DNA from: Bacteroidales bacterium
GTDB taxonomy: Bacteria; Bacteroidota; Bacteroidia; Bacteroidales; ML635J-15
Length of the DNA stretch: 5,886 nt
NCBI GenBank assembly: GCA_028696755.1
Contig: JAQVGK010000239.1
Span: 1-5,886, forward strand
Direction of reading: 5' to 3'
Part shown: in pieces, positions 4,691 to 5,886 of the stretch
How positions within the stretch are numbered: position 1 is the first letter of the stretch
Layout: every line of letters begins with the position of its first letter
Translations under genes and position numbers: made by a program
Notes under the pieces: model-generated
What the model saw: only the letters and a program-made list of their open reading frames with translations
Told to the model about the DNA's origin: nothing
The model's database searches: none

Positions 4691-5886
4691 TTACTCGTCA
4701 AGATTTAGCTCGTGACCCATTTTATTCTTTTTTGTTTCGAGGTAGAACTTGTTAAACTCGTTTGATTTTATTTCGATGTGTTGAGTGCCGCAAATCTCGA
4801 GCCCGTAACCTTTTAACCCAGCTTTTTTTTGTGGATTGTTTGTTATTAGAATCATTTTCTTAACACCTAAACTTCTTAATATTTGTGCACCAATACCATA
4901 GTCTCTTTCGTCAGGATTAAAACCAAGATGCACATTTGCCTCCACAGTATCAAGTCCATGCTCCTGAAGTTTATATGCCGAAATCTTATTCATTAAGCCT
5001 ATTCCACGCCCTTCTTGATTAAGATAAACAACTACTCCCTTTCCAGTTTTTTCAATCATTTTCATTGATTCGTGCAACTGATGTCCACAATCGCATCGCA
5101 TCGAGCCGAAGATATCACCAGTAACACAACTAGAATGTACTCTCACTAATACTGGTTCATCGGGAGTCCAAGTACCTTTTATTAATGCAGAGTGTTCGAG
5201 GCCATTACTTTTTTGTTTGAATGGAATAACTTCGAAATCGCCAAACTCGGTTGGAAGATGAGCCTTGTCGCCTCTAATAATCAGACTGTCGTTTTCGATT
5301 CTATATTTTATAAGATCTTCGATAGAAATAATCTTAAGGTCAAACTTGTCTGCAATTTCCATTAATTGAGGCAAACGAGCCATTGTTCCATCGTCGTTCA
5401 TAATTTCTACCAATGCGCCTCCTGGTTTTAATCCAGCAAGTTTGGTTAAATCAACCACTGCTTCGGTATGTCCTGCTCTGCGAAGTACGCCATTTTCACG
5501 TGCCATCAAAGGGAAAATGTGTCCAGGGCGACCAAGATCTTCTGCTTTTGTGTTATCGTCAACTAGTGCAAAGATAGTTTTTGCTCTGTCGGCAGCAGAA
5601 ATTCCTGTTGTACATCCCTGACCGATTAGATCTACCGAAACTGTAAAAGGCGTTTCGTGCAGAGCTGTGTTTTTGCCAACCATTAGCTCGAGATTTAACT
5701 CTTTGCAACGACTTTCGGGTATCGATGCACAAATCAATCCACGACCGTGTTTTGCCATAAAGTTAACAATCTCTGTCGTAATTTTCTCGGCAGCTACTAC
5801 AAAATCACCCTCATTCTCACGGTCATAATCATCAACAACGATAATTATTTTTCCGTTTTTAATATCTTCTATTGCTTCTTCAACTG
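4691..5886 (-). CDS. ribBA: Bifunctional DHBP synthase / GTP cyclohydrolase II (RibBA), 5' end cut by window
   Basis: Makes both riboflavin precursors: 3,4-dihydroxy-2-butanone 4-phosphate from ribulose 5-phosphate, and the pyrimidine from GTP. 397 residues are visible; the frame is open through base 5884 and reads [12 protein letters not shown] at its start, so only a few residues are missing. The ATG at 5758 is internal, because the active-site loop [10 protein letters not shown] (18-27 of the fragment) lies before it. RibB part: TGISAADRA (93-101), GRPGHIFPL (118-126), [10 protein letters not shown] (137-146). RibA part from about 210: zinc ligands Cys253, Cys264 and Cys266 in [16 protein letters not shown], then [15 protein letters not shown] with the conserved Tyr, and [10 protein letters not shown] (325-334) with the catalytic Asp and Arg. 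The ending [10 protein letters not shown] is typical. One oddity: [12 protein letters not shown] (361-372) where many homologues have a GLE-(I/V)-VExVPIE-like stretch; the frame is intact there. Any FMN riboswitch would lie off the right edge. Confidence 0.97.
   Translation of the reverse strand, partial: VEEAIEDIKNGKIIIVVDDYDRENEGDFVVAAEKITTEIVNFMAKHGRGLICASIPESRCKELNLELMVGKNTALHETPFTVSVDLIGQGCTTGISAADRAKTIFALVDDNTKAEDLGRPGHIFPLMARENGVLRRAGHTEAVVDLTKLAGLKPGGALVEIMNDDGTMARLPQLMEIADKFDLKIISIEDLIKYRIENDSLIIRGDKAHLPTEFGDFEVIPFKQKSNGLEHSALIKGTWTPDEPVLVRVHSSCVTGDIFGSMRCDCGHQLHESMKMIEKTGKGVVVYLNQEGRGIGLMNKISAYKLQEHGLDTVEANVHLGFNPDERDYGIGAQILRSLGVKKMILITNNPQKKAGLKGYGLEICGTQHIEIKSNEFNKFYLETKKNKMGHELNLDE

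Noticed and set aside
4790..4830. Possible frameshift in ribBA where the GTQH stretch replaces the usual family sequence
   Set aside because: The frame is continuous and the family sequence resumes in the same frame on both sides, so it is better read as natural variation.

Overview
The window looks like an ordinary chromosomal stretch from a member of the Bacteroidota. The DNA is AT-rich. The best taxonomic marker is a gene for the type IX secretion system (T9SS) plug protein, a family confined to this phylum. Further support comes from a RapZ C-terminal domain of the Bacteroidota type, a fused RibBA, a perfect TAnnTTTG -7 box, and no clear Shine-Dalgarno sequences. I cannot place it below phylum with confidence; Bacteroidales/Marinilabiliales would fit.

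Layout. (1) Positions 1-413, plus strand: the 3' end of a gene whose product ends in a RapZ C-terminal (glucosamine-6-phosphate-sensor-like) domain; the rest lies off the left edge. (2) Positions 418-1395, minus strand: an exported protein of unknown function, apparently built from two related alpha/beta domains, convergent with gene 1 and only 4 nt away. (3) A 67-bp divergent intergenic region, then the T9SS plug protein on the plus strand, 1463-2749. (4) A 198-bp gap with decayed 7-bp repeats and then a promoter/operator, leading into a two-gene type II toxin-antitoxin (TA) operon (2948-3491, ParE/RelE-like toxin, 8-nt overlap). (5) A 260-bp gene-free gap (3492-3751) filled with tandem repeats: three families of 7-bp microrepeats and a 50-bp unit present twice. 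(6) Minus strand, 3752-5886: fmt directly downstream of ribBA, with the ribBA stop codon touching the fmt start codon; ribBA runs off the right edge lacking only a few N-terminal residues.

How the genes relate. ribBA (riboflavin precursors) and fmt (initiator tRNA formylation) are housekeeping genes in an apparent operon. Both consume or start from one-carbon or GTP-derived metabolism, but their pairing is probably only genomic. The plug protein acts in the periplasm with the SprA/Sov translocon; no other T9SS gene is visible. The TA pair is the accessory element, and repeat-rich spacers lie on both sides of it.

No clearly new multi-gene system is visible. The most unusual signals are the coordinated 7-bp periodicity of several unrelated intergenic repeats on both sides of the TA pair, the 50-bp duplication with its GC-rich core, and the palindromic operator overlapping the TA promoter.
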